The notes beneath the pieces were generated by a model. That model worked only from the letters and a program-made list of their open reading frames with translations. It was not told the DNA's origin and searched no databases. From the NCBI GenBank assembly GCA_030760725.1, contig JASWHV010000019.1, positions 36,397,944 to 36,461,943 of the forward strand: a stretch of 64,000 nt of DNA. Direction: 5' to 3'. Numbering within the stretch: the first letter of the stretch is position 1; each line of letters begins with the position of its first letter. The position numbers were made by a program, and so were the translations under genes. This document shows, one piece after another, positions 44,947 through 58,622 of this stretch. The DNA comes from Neostapfia colusana (Eukaryota; Streptophyta; Magnoliopsida; Poales; Poaceae).

Positions 44947-47900
44947 TGACACGACCCCATCGACCTTGTCGAGCCAGGATCATGTTGAGGGGTGCTGCGT
45001 TGCACAGCACCGGATAACACACATCAAAGGTACAAAGCGGAAGCAAAGCTTTATTACATAAACCAGTGTATGAACATTTTTTACAACAAAATATGTTCAG
45101 TCTACAATCACGGGCGTAGACTACGCATCAAGTTCACGTTCAGCACGTGAAAGTGTCCCTGCTAGCACGCACACACACTAACACGTCGGTGTGCACGACT
45201 CCCACTCGACGGTGTTCCCCTCCTAGGGTTCCTTCTCCTCCTCGAGAGTCCCTTCCTCATAGACCACTGCAAAGGCTTCAAACACAAGCAGTGAGCACGA
45301 TGGCTCAGAAAGACTGACCCGTCTCTCTTATACATGAAACTTCTACATGAAGGTTGATAGGTTACATGAGGTAAAATAAGTTGCAAAGGACTCGCCTAAT
45401 TAGTGGAACCCTACTTTCAAGTTTTAGCAGCAGGTTGTGGAGAACCTTACGCTAAGGCGCATGAGAGAGCCGCAATCAAACAAGAAACACATTTCTCTCA
45501 TGTACTTTGCCCAAAGTTGGAAAGAACTTTAATTAGCTCTAAACTACAACAAGACTTTAACAAGCAAGATATATCTTTGAAATCAGCAAACTTTTAACAT
45601 GAATCTAGCCTGTTCTTTCTACGTCAAGGTACAGTGAACAAGTGGTACTCACTGACCGCGAGGGACGGCGATTATAATCGATTTACACCGGCAGGGTTAC
45701 CCGAATAACCCATCACGTAAGCCCGTACTCGATGTTTCCTACAGAAACCATCACGGACGTCGTACGCAACCACCTTTCACCTGTCAGCCAAATATGGAAC
45801 CGGTCCTATCGTCCCGAGCAAGAGGTCTCTGCACGCGCATCTCAGTGCCGCCAGCCAATTTACACCTCGAGCTCTCAACCTACCCCTTGAACGATAGGCA
45901 ATGCCTCAATACCCAGCTACCCGAGTTACATCGGTTTCCCGGTTCCCATATAGCCGGTAGGTCTTCGGTACTGTTCTAGCTTGTTCAACAGGCCCGCACA
46001 CGGCTCGGTCCTCAATCGACACAAGTGGAGCTATAGCACCCAGGCCCCAAAGTCCTGCTGCCCTTACTCTCCGCTCGGTCTCATTTTTCTTGCCATATGT
46101 TTCATTTGCTATTTTACCCGAGCGATGTGCCTCTAGCCTATTCTCGCGAGTAGTTCCAACTACTCTACTTGTACCGAATCCTACTCTATCTTAACATTGC
46201 ATTGACTAACGAGGTTTTCAATCCTAATCCCAACCCATGGTTTTCTTGGCTATGCATTTGGGTTTCAAACAAGACTCTCATGCAAAAGCTAAGTGGTACT
46301 CAAAATAAGTGCTCAAAACAATAAAAATTTGTAAAGAGGTTAATGCAAACCGGAGCTTGCCTTGCTGCTCTTGGTCATAGGCTAGCTGCTCTTCTAGAGT
46401 GACGAAGTCTAATGCTTCGGGTCCCTCCTCAACCTTAGTGACTACATGAGATAACAAAAATATGTATTAATTTAAATGCATTTGAATTGAACTTAAAATT
46501 GTGAAGACTATAAGTCTTACTAGACATACCCAACGACTCTGAAATTTTTACTGTGGTTTGGTTACAACCTAAACAGAGACTTGGCCAAGTTTTATTTGCA
46601 GCAAAGCTCATTTGAGCTCTTCACAAATAATTATGTACTTGACTTTAATTGGAGCTTCTAGAGTTCACTGTTTCTGAAAACTAGATTTTTAGAAGGTTCT
46701 GATGGAGTTCTAGGGATTTTCATGGAGCAAGCCATGACTTTCTGAAAACTAGATTTTCAGAAGGTTCTAATGGAGTTGGTCTCACTTAATTTGAAGGCTC
46801 CTAGATAAAGATATGAGCTAAACAATTTCAGAGAAATTTCTGAAAATATTTCTGGACATTTTCTATTTTCTCTGGAACAGTTTCATTAATCACACCATTA
46901 GGTGGACCAAATGAGCTTAAATGGATCTGAAATTTTATGGTAGCTCAGGGATATGTTGGTGAACCTCCCAGCAAAATTACAGAATTTTCCTCCAAAGGGT
47001 TCTCCAGTTAAAATTCTAACCAGTTTGAAATTCAAGAATTAATTCTGGAGAACTAAGGATTTTCATGAAGTGAAACTTTATTTGCTGAAAAGTACTCAGA
47101 GAGCTGAATCCAACAAAATTTGATTCACTCGATTTGGAGTTTTCTAGCCAAAGTTATGTGGGTTTGAAGTTTGAACTAAATCTGAAAATCGGGGAAATGT
47201 TTAAATCTGCCGGTGGGTCCACGGATACACGTGTCGGGAGCCGAGGCGACGGCACACTGGGCTACAGGTTTAATTCCCGTGCTGCCACAGTTGATCCGTG
47301 CCCACAGAAGATCAAACCACCTGGTTTCCTTCCACTGACAGCGGGCCCGGCTCGGTCATCTTCAACCTCGCGCCTCCCGCGCGGTAGCGCCGCCGAGGTC
47401 GCCGGAGCACCGCTGAACTCGATTGTCCGGTCAGATCCCGAGCTCCAAATCGCCGCTAGCCCCTAAGTTGGTGCGCTGAACATGTTGGGAGGGTTTCCCC
47501 TCATCGACGTTTGCTCCAACCGAGCTCGCGACAGCGCAGCGGCTCGGAAAGAGTCCGGTGATGTCGCTCCGGCGTACTAGCCTACCAAACGCCTGGCGAA
47601 GTGGCTCTACAGCACCAGTGGTGGCTCGGGATGCTCGACATGGCGATGGGCAGGATCGGGGAGAGCTCCAAAGTGGGTCTCACCGTGCGCCCTATGCTGC
47701 CCGAATAAGCCACCGTTGGCAAGCTCGAAATTTCGCCATGTACAAGGGTTCTCACGCTATGTGTTGTAAAGCCAACTTGTGCACCCCTAAGTCTAGCTCC
47801 TATGTGCGAAGTTTGATGGAATTGAACAAGAATCAAACGGGAATTTCAACGTTTTTTACCCGAAGGTGACTTTGCACCGGCTGGAACCAAACTGCAAAAT

Positions 47901-49034
47901 TTGCCGTCGACGCTCAACCTCTTGACTCAGGCTTCGGCGATGAGTTGCAGTAGGTGCGTGCGCGTCCGAAAACAGCTTGGCTTTATTGTGACAAGCCCTG
48001 GATGAGGCTGCCCACGAGAGCACCTCTTCTCCGCTTGGTGGCGACTGCCGTGGATCGCTGTGATTCTCGGGGTAGAGAGCACGAGATCACTGGATGATGG
48101 TTTGAGGGGGTAGTGGAGAGTGCCATGGTGCCGTTTTTCTGCTCAGCTGAGGCTTGTGCACGAGATTGGCGGGCGGCCAAGGATCGGAGGAGTAGAGGCG
48201 GCTCTGGTCAGTTTCTTGCACAAGGGAGCGAAGAACTGATCGGTTCTGCCTCCGGCCGGCTCAGCTGCGTGGATAAGAAGGCCGCGACGCGGTTCAGCGG
48301 GTCGGGGCGGCAAGCAGCTGCTGTCCTGATCGATCTCTCGCTGTGGCGGCTGCTGGCTTGCACGCGAGTAACCGAGCTCGGTGACTTCAGTCGGTTGAAT
48401 TGCTATAGAGACTGACATGTGGGTCCCAAACCCGGGGTTTAACCTCTGAAATTAAATTTTTCCCACTGCTCTAAACAGTAGAGACCAAATTCACCTTGGT
48501 CACTTGAATTATCTACCCCTGGGCCATTTGAATTGGATGGAATTCAAACTGGGTTTTGTTTGGACATATTTTCAGCACATATGCACTTTGAATTTCAAAT
48601 GGAGTTTGAATTTGTTAAACCTAGCTCATGTCAAGATCAACTCCAAATGGAGTGAAAATTGGTGTGTGTGCTCACAAAAATGTGCTGAGCAAGAATATGC
48701 CTCCCACTTTTGAATTCATGGGGTGGAAACAGTTTGAATTTGAATTTGAGTCCAAATTACGCTATTTTTAGTTGTACCCAAAAGACCTCAAAAAGGTTTT
48801 GGATTTGGGTGAAATTTGGCGTGGACATTCCTGGCAAGGTGTAGGACTTTCATATGCCCAGCCCCTATATGATACATGTGGGAAATGCCACTTTTACATT
48901 TTGTGAGTTTGTTCTCTGATAAGCATGTTGATAGTGGTTACTTGCTCTTCAATTGTGTTCATCAAGTTTCTTCAAATGAAGGGTATGTGTGGTGATGAAC
49001 ACTTTGAACATGTGCCAAAACTTAGACCCTTACA
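44947..49034 (-). repeat. B3 5' LTR
   Basis: 4.09 kb on the minus strand, from TGTAAGGGTC to GTGTCA, matching the solo B LTR over its length. It contains a GC-rich block (about 47210-48430), an exon-like block with intact borders (46361-46441), a B hairpin (45460-45502) and the TGAGC stem (45292-45307). The right flank TTTAC should be the outer target duplication, but its partner is not recognisable in the window. Confidence 0.92.
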
Positions 49035-51337
49035 TTTACCATGAGGCCCTAAACATTCTTAGGGGTGCTCATGCCATGTTTCATGCAAATCCAAATCAGT
49101 TTGAGGCACTTTTGGAGACATTTGTAAAAAGGGCTAATTTGAATGCAAATTCAAATTTCAGCTACTTTCATCACTTGGATTCAAAAGTTTACTTCATATT
49201 CAAACTAAGCACATTTTTCTGAGTTAGTCCACCAATTTTCATCCTCATTGGAGTTCATCTTGTCAGGAGCTAAATTCAAATTCAAATGTGAAGCAAATTT
49301 AGCCAAACAAATTTCAAATTGAGGAAACTAAATTCAACTCATGACTTTGGGGCTAAGTACCTCATTCAATTTTGAGTAGCTGAGATCTTTTCAGTGAAAA
49401 CAAAAATGAAAAAGAGAAAAGGATTAGAGGGGAGAGGGACCCACTGGTCAGTGAGCCACTCAATCTTGCAATCAAAGTCACCGGGGCTCTGCTCTCAGGT
49501 CTGACTCGAAGCAACCGACTCACCTACGGGTGGCACCCCATGAGGCACAGAGGCCACCTCCCGCTTCATTTCTTGAGCTGGCGAGCTGCTCCTGACGTTG
49601 TCACCGCTTGAGGCAGTCAGGTGCTCACTGAACCGCCACCCCGAGACTTGATTCCTCCTCGCACAAGCAAAGAACCGAGCTCGCTGACGCTGCTCGAACT
49701 CGATCGGGAACTCAGCAAAACCACCATGCACCGTGCCCTCTGAGCGGCAAAATGGCGCTGGGGGTCTACTTCCTCGTCGCAAAACTGAGCGAATTCTGGT
49801 TGCCACGCACCGTGAACGTTGCTTGCCGCGGCGACCGAACTTCACTACGGCTTAGTGTGCACATGGACAGCCCACACCGGGGACTTTTGCGCCTGCACAA
49901 GGACACCCACAGACGCGTTGGTGATCTGTGCTGCTCCTCCCCAAATCTTGAGTCCAGCCGTGCTCCTCGCTGGCGAATTTGGCAAAATTCGTCTGAGCCC
50001 TGCAACTTAACACTTCAGTATGAAACCGAGAAATTCTCACTTCATGATGGTTCTTAGGTTACAAGATCTTACACATAAGAGATAGGCTAGTAGCCGATCA
50101 TCTTCGCTTCACAACCCTAGCTCTAATAGTCACCTAGACCAACCAATTCCGGTTTTCCTGGGCGCAAACTCGGCGGCGCGTCTTGGGCGCACGTTGAAAG
50201 CATGGTAGCTGCCGTTCCCGTGCTTGCTTGATTCTTTGCCGAGCTTCCCTAGTATCCAAGGACGCTTTAGAGCCAATCACTAGAGAATTTGGCGGGCTAA
50301 GACCACTGGCCGACGGCGCCGAACCTCTCCTGCAGCCGCCGCACGTCGCCGGCATAATTCCGATCTTTTAGCGACCCTACCAACTCCACCAATGGGTTCC
50401 CCGACCACGAAAATCCCCGGGCAGTGAGTCTCCAGACGGGAGACGACCGGGAATGCGCTGCCAGTGGGGCGCCGCCTCGGTCCAGTGAGGAACGCACGCG
50501 CGCGGGAATCGGTTGTGGCCAGGGATCTTGTGTGACTACACAGCTGGAAACCCTCTAGCCCGTGTGTCCTCAAATCCTATTGGCTGCAGTTTAAACCGTG
50601 GGCCCAACTCAAATTTGCAATAGAAAAACAATTCCAGATTCAGCTCAAACTTTAGAAATTCATAACTTTGTGTAGGAAGCTCCAAATTTAGTGAACAAAA
50701 TTTTGTTGGATTCAGCTTTTTGAATACTATCCAGCAAAACAAATTTCAGTTCATAAAAACTTATTAATTTTCCAGAATTAATTCCCTAAACTTTAAAGTG
50801 TTGGGAATTTTATCTTGAGAACTCTTCTATGGAAAGTTCTGAAATTTGGCTTGGATGTTCATTTTAAAATTCTTGAGTCACAGGGAAAATTTCAGATCCT
50901 TCCATGTTCATTTAGTCCCCCTAATGGTGTGATTAAGTGAACTGCCCTGAGAAAATAGAAAAATGTACAGAATTTTTTTTCAGATTTTCTCAAATCTTGA
51001 CTACGGCATAACTTCCTCTAGGATTCATCAAATTACATGAGACCAACTCCATTAGAACCATCTAAAATTCTGGTTTCCAGAAAGTAATGGTTTGACCCAT
51101 GAAAATCCCTGGAAATCCATAGAAGCTCTAGTAATGACCATTTAGGCTTTTATTTGTGCAGAGTTCAAATGAGTTTTGATTCAAATGAAATTTGGTCAAG
51201 TCTCTGGTTAGGTCCTTACCAAGCCACCATAAAAATTTCAGAGCCAAATGGGATGTATCGCTAGAGTTATGGTCTTTACATATTAAATTTAACGCATTGC
51301 ACTTAAATTGACATATCGTTACATTGCTCACGTGTAG

Positions 51338-51418
51338 ACGCTGAAGGCGAGGAGACCCCGGAAGTGTTGGACTTCCTACTTCCGGACGAGACCCTAACCC
51401 CTGACCAGAAGCAACAAG
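51338..51418 (+). other. 81-nt exon-like block inside the D LTR
   Basis: Preceded by CACGTGTAG and followed by CAAG|GCAAGTCC, a strong GC-type donor match. It reads GEETPEVLDF...DQKQQG in the same phase as the B blocks. Several differences from B are synonymous (GTC/GTG, CTA/TTG, TTT/TTC in EVLDF). Confidence 0.5.
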
Positions 51419-52437
51419 GCAAGTCCTGGTTTGCATTTAACAAGGTTTAGAAAGTTTTGCTTTATACTCAATTAGTGTGAAGTATGTGTGTGCATGAGGT
51501 GTAGGATGGATGAAAACACAAATGCATAATCAGATCATTCCAACAAGAGTGAGGGTAGTGTTTAAGTCCTCGAGTAGTTTATGCTCTGCTTAATGTGTAT
51601 AGACTTCGGTACAAGTCGAGTAGTTGGAATCTACTCGCGAGTATAGGCTTCAGGACACACGGGAATTGTTCGAGTAATGTGAGATCACTTTATTAAGAAA
51701 ACGAGACTAGGAAGGTGCTAGGGTGCAGCAAGAGGATGTCTTGTGGGCGCAGCCCTGTCCGTGTCGATTGAGGACCGATCCTTGTGCGTCCCACACTGAT
51801 CAAGTTTGAACGTATCGAAGGCATATCGGATATATGGGCCTCGATAAATTGATGTAACCTAGACCTCCAGGCGTTGAGGCATAACGCACCGATTTATAGG
51901 TGTAGGTTGAGGGCAGCAAGGTGGAAATCGGCTAACGGGCATACAGAGATGCTCCGTGTAGGGAACCTCCTGTCCATTTGGGTGCGACCGGTTCGATGTT
52001 TGGGCTTTGGTGAAAGGTTGTCCTGTATGACATTGAGTGAGCGTGCTGTGTAGCTCCACGGATGGTCGTACGTGACGTGCTATGCGGGTATCCCTGCAGG
52101 TGTATATTGATATGATTCGCCGTCCCTCACGGTGATGAGTACCACTTGGTGACTGAGTCTTGACGTAGGTTATGGAATTTTGTGATTCAATATTGCTACT
52201 ATGAATAACTTGTATTGCTACATGTGTGCCACCAAATATTGCTCACTAAATTTCAGATTCCGGAACCGTTAACATGTGGCTAAAAGATGAATTAAGGATG
52301 AACTTGTAGGCGTGTCCTTTGCTGCAATGTGCCACCCTATGTTGTTTATGTCCTACATGTAGAATTTCATGTGTAGGAGCGTCGGTTAAGACTTGCTGAG
52401 CCATCGTGCTAACGGTTGCTGCTATGACTATTTGCAG

Positions 52438-52511
52438 GTGAGGACGACCCCACGGACTTGGGTTACGAGTCAACCGGCGAGGGCTACCCTCCGTCGGGGA
52501 CCATGGCTTAG
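52438..52511 (+). other. Candidate second LTR exon, acidic frame to a stop (D)
   Basis: Follows the acceptor-like TTTGCAG. In the phase left by 51418 it is open (EDDPTDLGYES) to TAG at 52509-52511. The equivalent frame in the solo B LTR starts at 57537 and stops at 57599-57601. Confidence 0.4.
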
Positions 52512-52798
52512 TGGGATACGTACACGACGCGCTGAAGAAGAGTGCAGCTAGTGTGGGTTGTCTGTAGGGCTGGACAACCGACTTTTGCTAGTAGGTGGAC
52601 GTGAGTTGTAAAAATTAGCTTACGCTGTAGAACTCTGTAATTAGGTGTAAAACTGAAGGTTTGTACTACCTTTTTTACATATTCAGTTTGTTTTCAATGT
52701 AATGCTATGGTTTCCTTATAGTGTGTGCTGTCGGATGTCGCATCGTATGGCACCACCCTCTGAGATCCTGGGCGTACGGATTTCGGTCCATCACAGGC

Positions 52799-52813
52799 TG
52801 GCATCAGAGCTGC
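52799..52813 (+). other. Primer-binding site, one mismatch (D)
   Basis: TGGCATCAGAGCTGC has one T-to-C difference in the initiator-Met match, three bases after the LTR end. Confidence 0.85.
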
Positions 52814-53806
52814 TTAGGGGATAGAACAGTAAATAAGGACAGTGTTACGAAGAAAATTTAGGAATTATGGTCAGGATTTGCTAGTATGCCCAAATAAGGA
52901 CTACTATTAGCCTAATATGTTGGTGGCAATCTAACTTATGTTTTATGTCAGAAAATCGTGCATCTTGGGACTTCATATGTATTGGGGGGTGCACGTAAGC
53001 GCTGTCCACCAGTGCGTACAAGCTGAAGGGTGGAGCCTCACGGGTGGCAGGTAACCCGGTCAGCTTTAGTATCCTCTACAACTCTTCATGTCGTTTGGGG
53101 TATTTGAGCAACGCCCTTCCCTTGCATTGCTACGTGCAAGTATGGGAGACCCCATCACGTGGTTAGTAACATGAACACGTAGCTCAAGGCGTGTTTGGCC
53201 TGAGAACACCCGGGCGTGTGATGACGGATGGGTGTATGAAACTATATTGGGACCGGGTTCAGTGTGCACCCGGACCTTATGATTGCGTGGAATTTATGCA
53301 GATACTAACCACGAAACCGTAGTCCGAGTAGAACATATTTGCGAGTGATCGTCTAAGTGCCACCGTTGAATACGTATATGCCGGTGTAAGCCGGTTACGA
53401 TTTTCCATTTGGTGAGGAACGTAGTACCGACATGTTATAACCATGATTGCATTTAAAACTATGTTAAAAAGGAACTAAGACAACTAAGTTTTAACATTTA
53501 GGACTCTGTTCTTGTAGAAAAGTTCAAAAGTTGATTAGTTCAGCTCAAAGGGAGTTGAAAAACAGAGTGCTCTGTTTGGCAGCAAGTTTGCTGAACTTTA
53601 ACAGAGCATAACTCACAGGCTACTTAGCCAATGGAGGTGTGTGATATAGATCTGGAAAGGTGTTTAAGTGATCTACAACTTTGTTGCAGACTTCCAGAGC
53701 ATAATCACACCTCAAACTGGTTGAAATTCCAGATGATTGTTAACTGTCCAGAAGCAGGACAGATTTGAAATACTCTCTGGACTGTTCTGTTTTTCGAGCA
53801 TAACTT
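52814..53806 (+). other. D leader, first part
   Basis: Contains the GTGCAC block (palindrome 52989-52994), the GTAGTACCGACATG element near 53420 and AT-rich 'cagagcataact' modules. It ends with AACTT (53802-53806), the left duplication of the solo LTR. Confidence 0.78.
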
Positions 53807-56800
53807 TGTAAAGGCCTCAGTTTTTGACACATTCAAAGTGTTCATCACCACAAGCACACACCTCATTTGAAGAAAGTTGATGAACACATTTGAAGAGCAA
53901 GTAACCATTATCAATATAATCATTAGAGAACAAACTCACACAATGCAAAAGTGGCATTTCCCACATGCATCATCTAGGGGCTGGGCATATGAAAAACTCC
54001 TACACCTTGCTAGGAATGTCCATGCCAAGTTTCACCCAAATTGAAAACCTTTTTGAGGTCGTTTTGGATATAGCTAGAAAGAGGGTGGTTTGAACTCAAA
54101 TTCAAATTCAAACTGTTTTTATCCCATGAATTCAAAAGTGGGAGGCATATTCTTACTCAGCACATTTTGTTGAGCTCACCCACCAATTTTCACTCCATTT
54201 GAAGTTGATCTTGACATGAGCTAAGTTTAGAAAATTCAAACTTTATTTGAATTACAAACTGAATATGTGCTGGAAACTTAGTCAAACCAAATCCAATTTG
54301 AATTCTAGCCAATTCAAATGGCTCAGGGTAGATAATTCAAATCACCAGGGGCAGTGTAGGGCTTACTGTTTACAACAGTAATATGGAGTTAAGTTCAGAG
54401 GTTAAAAGGGAGATGGCATCCACATGTCAGCCACAGAGGAAATTCAACCGATTGAACTTTCAGTGCTCGGGTCCCCGAGCTGCTTCCGAGGGCGCCACCG
54501 AGGGGAGGCCGCAGCGCCACCAGCTGCTTGCCGCCCTCGGCCGCTGAACCGACTCTCGGGCCTTTATCTACGCGCCCGAGCGGTCGCCAGTGCTTCTCAC
54601 CGCTGCCCCGACGCATTCCCACCCAGAAAACTGAAACTCCTCGCCGCCCGGTTGAACCCTCGGTTCCTCGTCACCCAGCAAACCCTGAGGCTTCCACGGT
54701 GATCGGAGACCAGCACCAGGTGCGCCAAGCCATCCTTGACGCCCTCGCGCCGGTTCCAGGCCCGCAGCAGTCCTTCCCGAGGTCCACCGTGGCGATCTTT
54801 CCTCTGCCGGTTCAGCTCGAGCCCCATCGCGGGAACGATCCGTCTGGCCACCACAGCCTGCCGTTCACCGAGCCGTGAACAGCAAAAAGGTTCGCCTTCA
54901 GACCCACTTTCATTACCGCAAGCTCCGGCGGCAGGACATAGACTACTCACGCCAGAATTTCATGATTTCACGACGGTGTGCAAAAGGGGAGTCCGAACCG
55001 ATTCACAAAATTCGTAGTCCACACCGCACCACTAATCCTGTCATGGAGGGGATCGCTTCTAGGAGCCCGTACGAACCCATAGGAGCAGGAACAATGAAGA
55101 ACCGTTGAGGGAAACCGCTGTTCTTCGAGTTTTAGAAGAATTTCCAATTTCTGGCCTAGGTCTCACGGTGACAGCCCAACACAGCCCTTTCTGAGCTCAG
55201 TGGAACCCATATCGACCTTTCCTAGGGTCCACTGGTGCTCGATGACCTTTTGTTCGATCGGATGAGGTGCTAGAGAGGTCGGCCGACACGGCCGACGTTC
55301 TTCCGAAGCTGCCGCTCGTCGCCGACCGTGTGCCGTCCATTTTCATGTCGAACTGAGCCCAGAATCGTGTTCCCCGAGTGGACTTAGGTAACGGCGGCCA
55401 GAATCATGAAGTTTGGAGCACCACAGAGGCTGCCGGCGAGCTCTCCGGCGAGGCATCGCGGCGGCCGAACGCGGGCGTCGGGAGGTAGGAGAAGCCGGGT
55501 GGCCCACGTGTCAGCGGCTCGGATTTTAAATTGGAATCAGTCTGCGGCTCGGATCCGGTGTGCTGGCGCGCAAAAATTCCGTGGACCCCGGTGTGCCATC
55601 GCTCCAGCGCCCAACACGTGTCCCTGTGGACCCACCGGCAGAATTGAACTTTTCCCGATTTTCAGATTTCATTCAAACTTCAAATCCCCATAACTTTGGC
55701 TAGGAAACTCCAAATCGAGTGAACCAAAATTTGTTAGATTCAGCTCCCTGAGTACTTTCCAACAAATCAAGTTTCACTTCATGAAAATTCTTATTTCTCC
55801 AGAATTAGTTCTTCAAAGTTTCAACTTTTTAGAATTTTAACTGGAGAATCCTTTGGAGGAAAATTCAGAAATTTTGCTGGGATATTCACCAAAATATCCC
55901 TGAGCTACCATAGAAATTTCATATCCATTTGAGCTCATTTGATCGACCTAATGGTGTGATTAATAAAACTGTTCCAGAGAAAATAGAAAATGTCCAGAAA
56001 CATTTTCAGAATTTCTCTGAAATTGTTTAGCTCATATATTCAGCTAGGAACCTTCAAATTAAGTGAGACCAACTCCATTAGAACCCTCTAAAAATATAGT
56101 TTTCAGAAAGTCATGGGTTGCTCCATGAGAGCCCCTAGAACACCATAATAGCTCCAATTAAGGTCAAGTGCATAATTATTTGTGGAGAGCTCAATTGAGC
56201 TTTGCTGTAACTAAAACTTGGCCAAGTGTCTGTTTAGGTTGTATCCAAACCATAGTAAACATTTCAGAGTCATTGAGTCTGTCTACTGGGACTTATAGCC
56301 TTCACAAGTTTAAAGCCAATTCAAATGCATTTAAATTAATACATATACTTTTTACCTCATGTAATCGCTAAGGTTGAGGAGGAGCCTGAAGTCTTAGACT
56401 TCGTCACTCCGGAAGAACAGCTAGCCTACGACCAAGAGTAGTAAGGCAAGCTCCAGTTTGCATTAACCTTTTTACAAATTTTTATTGTTCTGAGAACTTA
56501 CTTGAGTACCATTGATTCTTGCATTAGAGTCTTGTTTGAAAACCCAAATGCATAGCCAAGAAAACCATGGGTTCGGATTAAGATTGAAAACCTCGTTAGC
56601 TACTGCAATGCTAAGATAGTGTAGGATTTGGTACAAGTCGAGTAGTTGGAACTACTCACGAGGATAGGCTAGAGGCACTCGACTCGGGTAGAGATAGCAC
56701 ATGAAACACATGGAAAGAAAATGAGACTGAGCGGAGAGTAAGGGCAGCAGGACTTTGGGGCCTGTGTGCTATAGCTCCACTTGTGTCGATTGAGGACCGA

Positions 56801-57843
56801 GCCGTGTGCGGACCTGTTGAACAAGCTAGAACAGCACCGAAGACCTACCGGCTATATGGGAACCGGGAAACCGATGTAACTCAGGTAGCTGGCTGTTGAG
56901 GCATAGATGGTCGTTCAGAGGGTAGGTTGAGAGCTCGAGGTGTAAATCGGCTGGCCGCACTGGGATGCGCATGCAGAGACCTCTTGCTCGGGACGATTGG
57001 ACCGGTTCAACATTTGGCTAACGGGTGAAAGGTAGTTGCGTACGACGTCCGTGATGGTTGTTGTAGGCAACATCGAGTACGGGCGTACGTGACGGGTTGT
57101 TCGGGTAACCCTGCAGGTGTAAATCGATTATAATCGCCGTCCCTCACGGTCAGTGAGTACCACTTGTTCACTGTACCATGACGTAGAAAGAACAGGCTAG
57201 TTACATGTTAAAATGTTGCTGATTGAAATATGGACTTTGATTGTTAATGATTTGCTGTAGTTTAGAGCTAATTAAAGTTCCTTTCAACTTTGGGCAAAGT
57301 ACATGAGAGAAATGCGTTTCTTGTTTGATTGCGGCTCTCTCATGTGCCTTAGCGTGAGGTTCTCCACAACCTGCTGCTAAAATTTTGAAAGTAAGGTTCC
57401 ACTAATTAGGTGAGTCCTTGCAACTTGTTTTATCTCATGTACCTATCACCCCTCATGTAGAAGTTCCATGTTTAGGAGAGACGGGTCAGTCTTGCTGAGC
57501 CTTCGTGCTCACTGCTTGTGTTTGAAGCTTTTGCAGGGTTCTATGAGGAAGGGACTACCGAGGAGGAGACGGAACCCCAGGAGGGGAACCCCGTCGAGTA
57601 GGAGTCGTGCACGCCGCCGTGTTAGTGTGTGTGCGTGCTAGCGGGGACATGTTCACGGGCTGAACGTGAACTCGATGCGTAGTCTATGCCCGTGAGTGTA
57701 GACTGAACATATTTTGTTGTACAAATGTTCATAAACCTCTTTATGTAGTAAAACTTTGCTTCCTCTTTGTACCTTTGATGTGTGTATCCGGTGCTGTACC
57801 CCTCAGCGTGATCCTGGCTCGACAAGACCGTGGGGTCGTGTCA
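53807..57843 (+). repeat. B solo LTR inside the D leader
   Basis: 4037 bp from TGTAAAGG to GTGTCA with AACTT on both sides (53802-53806, 57844-57848). The D leader resumes without gap, and no internal sequence or primer site is present. This is the usual product of recombination between the two LTRs of one element. It contains a GC-rich block (about 54410-55650), a damaged exon-like block (56365-56445), the hairpin at 57301-57345 and the stem at 57496. It serves as the full-length B reference here. Confidence 0.95.
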
Positions 57844-58622
57844 AACTTCCTGTAGAAAAATCTAAAATTATCATATGATACATTTTTGGAAAGGTTATGG
57901 GATGTTACATCTTTGTAATTCAAAGTTTCTGCAGTTGCAGCACGGAATTCAGTGGAATTTAGAGTTGAATACAGCAACTTTTAAAGGAGGTGCTGTTGAA
58001 ATTCTTCCAGAAACTCTGCTGACTTTGAATTATCATAACTTTTTAACCAAAGCTGATATGAGGGCGAATAAATACTTGTTGGAAATCTACTGAAGTTAAC
58101 TTTAACTTTGATATTCAATTTGAGTCATGAAAATGCCATGTACCAGGTCAAAATCTGGGATATGTAGAAACTGCTCATTCGGGGCAGAAGAATGAACAGT
58201 TGAACTCATTTGAGAGATTGCTGTATCTAGTGGCGTTTTACTACTTCCATTGGGGTAGAGCATAATCATGAGTTGTTATCTTCAACTAGTGAAAGATTGG
58301 AATATATTTCCTACTCAAGTTTATTTTGCTAGAGGCCATGTTTGTGTTGTATTGAAGATAAAGGGTAGTATACGTGATGACAAAGCGATGTTAATGTCTC
58401 GTAGTGACCAAATCTAGTTGAGATGAACTTCCAAAGAGGAAGTATGTCAATTTGGATCTCACTAATGTATATTTGGTCTGGTAATGGTGTAGCTTTTGCA
58501 AAGTTATTACATTATCCATATACGAGATGTATCGCATGTTTACCGTCATTATGTTTTACCCCTATTTTATTGGACTGTATGGAGTATGCTGTGGGACTGA
58601 TGTTATTGTCGTATGGTTGCAG
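57844..58622 (+). other. D leader, second part
   Basis: Starts with the right AACTT copy and continues the D leader, AT-rich and non-coding. It ends in GTATGGTTGCAG immediately before the gag ATG, again an acceptor-like site at an ORF start. Confidence 0.75.

Larger units (their letters stand above)
49035..52795 (+). repeat. D 5' LTR, at least its last 3.76 kb
   Basis: Ends CCATCACA immediately before a primer site. It shares an order of elements with the other families: GC-rich block (49490-50560), CATAACT...GTAGGAA modules, exon-like block (51338-51418), TGAGC stem (52397-52412) and acceptor-like TTTGCAG (52431-52437). I did not find the hairpin with the TTTCTTGTTTGATTG loop, nor a clear TATA. 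Its start is hidden left of 49035. Confidence 0.8.

Noticed and set aside
24173..49034. B2 and B3 as a single ordinary B element
   Set aside because: They face each other, both have leader and orf0, and neither has pol. They cannot be one normal insertion.
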